Below, one piece after another: positions 41,194 through 42,144 of a DNA stretch of 42,144 nt. The translations under genes were made by a program, and so were the position numbers. Origin of the DNA: Calocera cornea HHB12733 (lineage: Eukaryota; Basidiomycota; Dacrymycetes; Dacrymycetales; Dacrymycetaceae). Numbering within the stretch: the first letter of the stretch is position 1; each line of letters opens with the position of its first letter. The notes beneath the pieces are model-generated. The model was not told the DNA's origin, searched no databases, and was given only the letters and a program-made list of their open reading frames with translations. The stretch covers positions 1 to 42,144 of the forward strand of contig KV424126.1 in the NCBI GenBank assembly GCA_001632435.1, given 5' to 3'.

Positions 41194-42144
41194 ATGCCTG
41201 ATATCCGCCAGTACTTTCAAGCTGTGTCTCGAGATGAGTATCTGGAGCAGGCCAGAATCCAGGCTGAGGTGGACCAAGAAGAGCGTGATGCAGACCAGGC
41301 AGACCGGCAGCACCAGGCGTCAGTTCAGGCATTTCAGAAGCAGTTGCAGAGGCGAGAGAGGAACTTGGAGAGCCAGCGGAGGACACGTGAGAGGCAGAGG
41401 CAGAGAGAGGTGGATGCAGGGGATCGGTCACCGGGTGGCAGGAAGTTTCATCTGGTGCGCTCTGGGTCATTTTGCCTGTCAGCCCTGTGCTCATGTCCGC
41501 ACAGGGAAAGCGTCGCCATCCAGCCTCTGAAGATAGCGAGAGTGATGCAAGCATTGTGATTCTAGAGCCAGACCAGATCTACAACAGCTCGTCCATAGTC
41601 AACAACTTGTCTCGAGCCACTTTGTCCCGCCCCTTTCGAGCTGTCAAACCTACTCGAGCAAGACCGGATGGTCATCCAGCCAAGAATGTCAACTGGAAGG
41701 CTCCGGTCACCTGGACACTTATTGAGAATGCTCGGAAGGTTGTGGGATGGGATCCTGTCCAGCTGGCCAAGTTACTTCGAAGGCGACATCCAGAAATATT
41801 TGGCGGACGTCCAGGCATCTATCACAGCACCATCTCGCGCTGGATCAGGCCAGAGGGTCACGGATGGAAAGAGAGCGTCCTGAAGCATGTAGAAATGGGA
41901 CATCGTCCTGTCTACAATGCAACCGGATCCTCAGGTGTCCTCGTGAGTGGCTGATATGATTGTGATGGCAACAACACTGATCCTGGTCTAGGTCGGATGT
42001 GAAGACACAATTGAGAAGATCAAGACCCAGCTCAAGCAGCTCCGAAAAGCAGGACTGGCATTATCGACTGCATCCTGCCAAGGCATCATCATCGCTCATC
42101 TGCATCAAGACTGTCCGGAGGTCTTTGACAAGATAGTGTGGCGT
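41194..42144 (+). CDS. Transposase-like protein (DDE superfamily type), 5' part, runs off the window
   Basis: Exons 41194-41454, 41505-41942 and 41992-beyond the window (284 residues visible); introns 50 and 49 nt, phase 0. Starts MPDIRQYFQ; residues about 10-80 are a charged coiled coil (EQARIQAEVDQEERDADQAD). A Ser/Asp-rich linker follows. From about residue 145 comes a helix-turn-helix-like region: WTLIENARKVVGWDPVQLAK, FGGRPGIYHSTISRWIRPEG, KESVLKHVEMGHRP. The visible end has IEKIKTQLKQLRKAGLALST and QGIIIAHLHQDCPEVFDKIV. These resemble, from memory, the N-terminal part of the large DDE-type transposase-like families of Agaricomycetes. The catalytic DDE part would lie outside the window, so activity cannot be judged. 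Open frame so far. Confidence 0.7.

Overview
The window looks like genomic DNA of a filamentous basidiomycete, most likely an Agaricomycete. Genes lie on both strands and carry many short introns (46-75 nt, GT..AG, usually G at +5 and a CTNAC-like branch site). Coding DNA is GC-rich. The gene set includes a haem-thiolate peroxygenase-like enzyme, small secreted cysteine-rich proteins, sugar MFS and Ig-like membrane proteins. No tRNA, rRNA or CRISPR array was recognised. All exon maps were read by eye from splice sites and reading frame.

Left part (1-14.4 kb): minisatellite arrays with a GATGAAGATTGACGAGGTCC core lie on both sides of an unknown Lys-rich/acidic single-pass membrane protein. Then come a large low-complexity putative transcription regulator (4.75-7.27 kb), a small coiled-coil protein, a secreted peroxygenase-like enzyme (8.7-10.1 kb, minus), a pfkB-family kinase with an altered catalytic motif (11.2-12.6 kb) and a membrane-anchored methyltransferase (13.1-14.4 kb).

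Middle (14.4-25.6 kb): a gene-poor stretch holds one C2H2 zinc-finger gene (16.3-17.3 kb, minus), a long gene desert with a 177-bp TA-flanked MITE (20.80-20.98 kb), a six-exon sugar transporter (21.7-23.7 kb, minus) and an unknown 443-aa protein.

Right part (25.6-38 kb): a dispersed cluster of six small secreted Cys-rich genes or relics (25.6, 32.2, 33.2, 34.75, 35.9 and 37.4 kb). Each repeat unit is one exon bounded by introns at the same place in the fold, usually phase 0. Three members look intact (151, 102 and 158 aa) and three are decaying. A tandem duplication explains two of them. A broken copy of the 443-aa gene lies among them, so these two unrelated genes seem to have been duplicated together. 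This is the most novel-looking feature of the window. An Ig-like membrane protein and a lactonase-family beta-propeller lie inside the cluster.

End (38.6-42.1 kb): a complete quinolinate phosphoribosyltransferase (NAD synthesis) faces a mitochondrial-type OsmC protein whose gene has two consecutive microexons (24 and 19 nt). The window closes inside a transposase-like gene.
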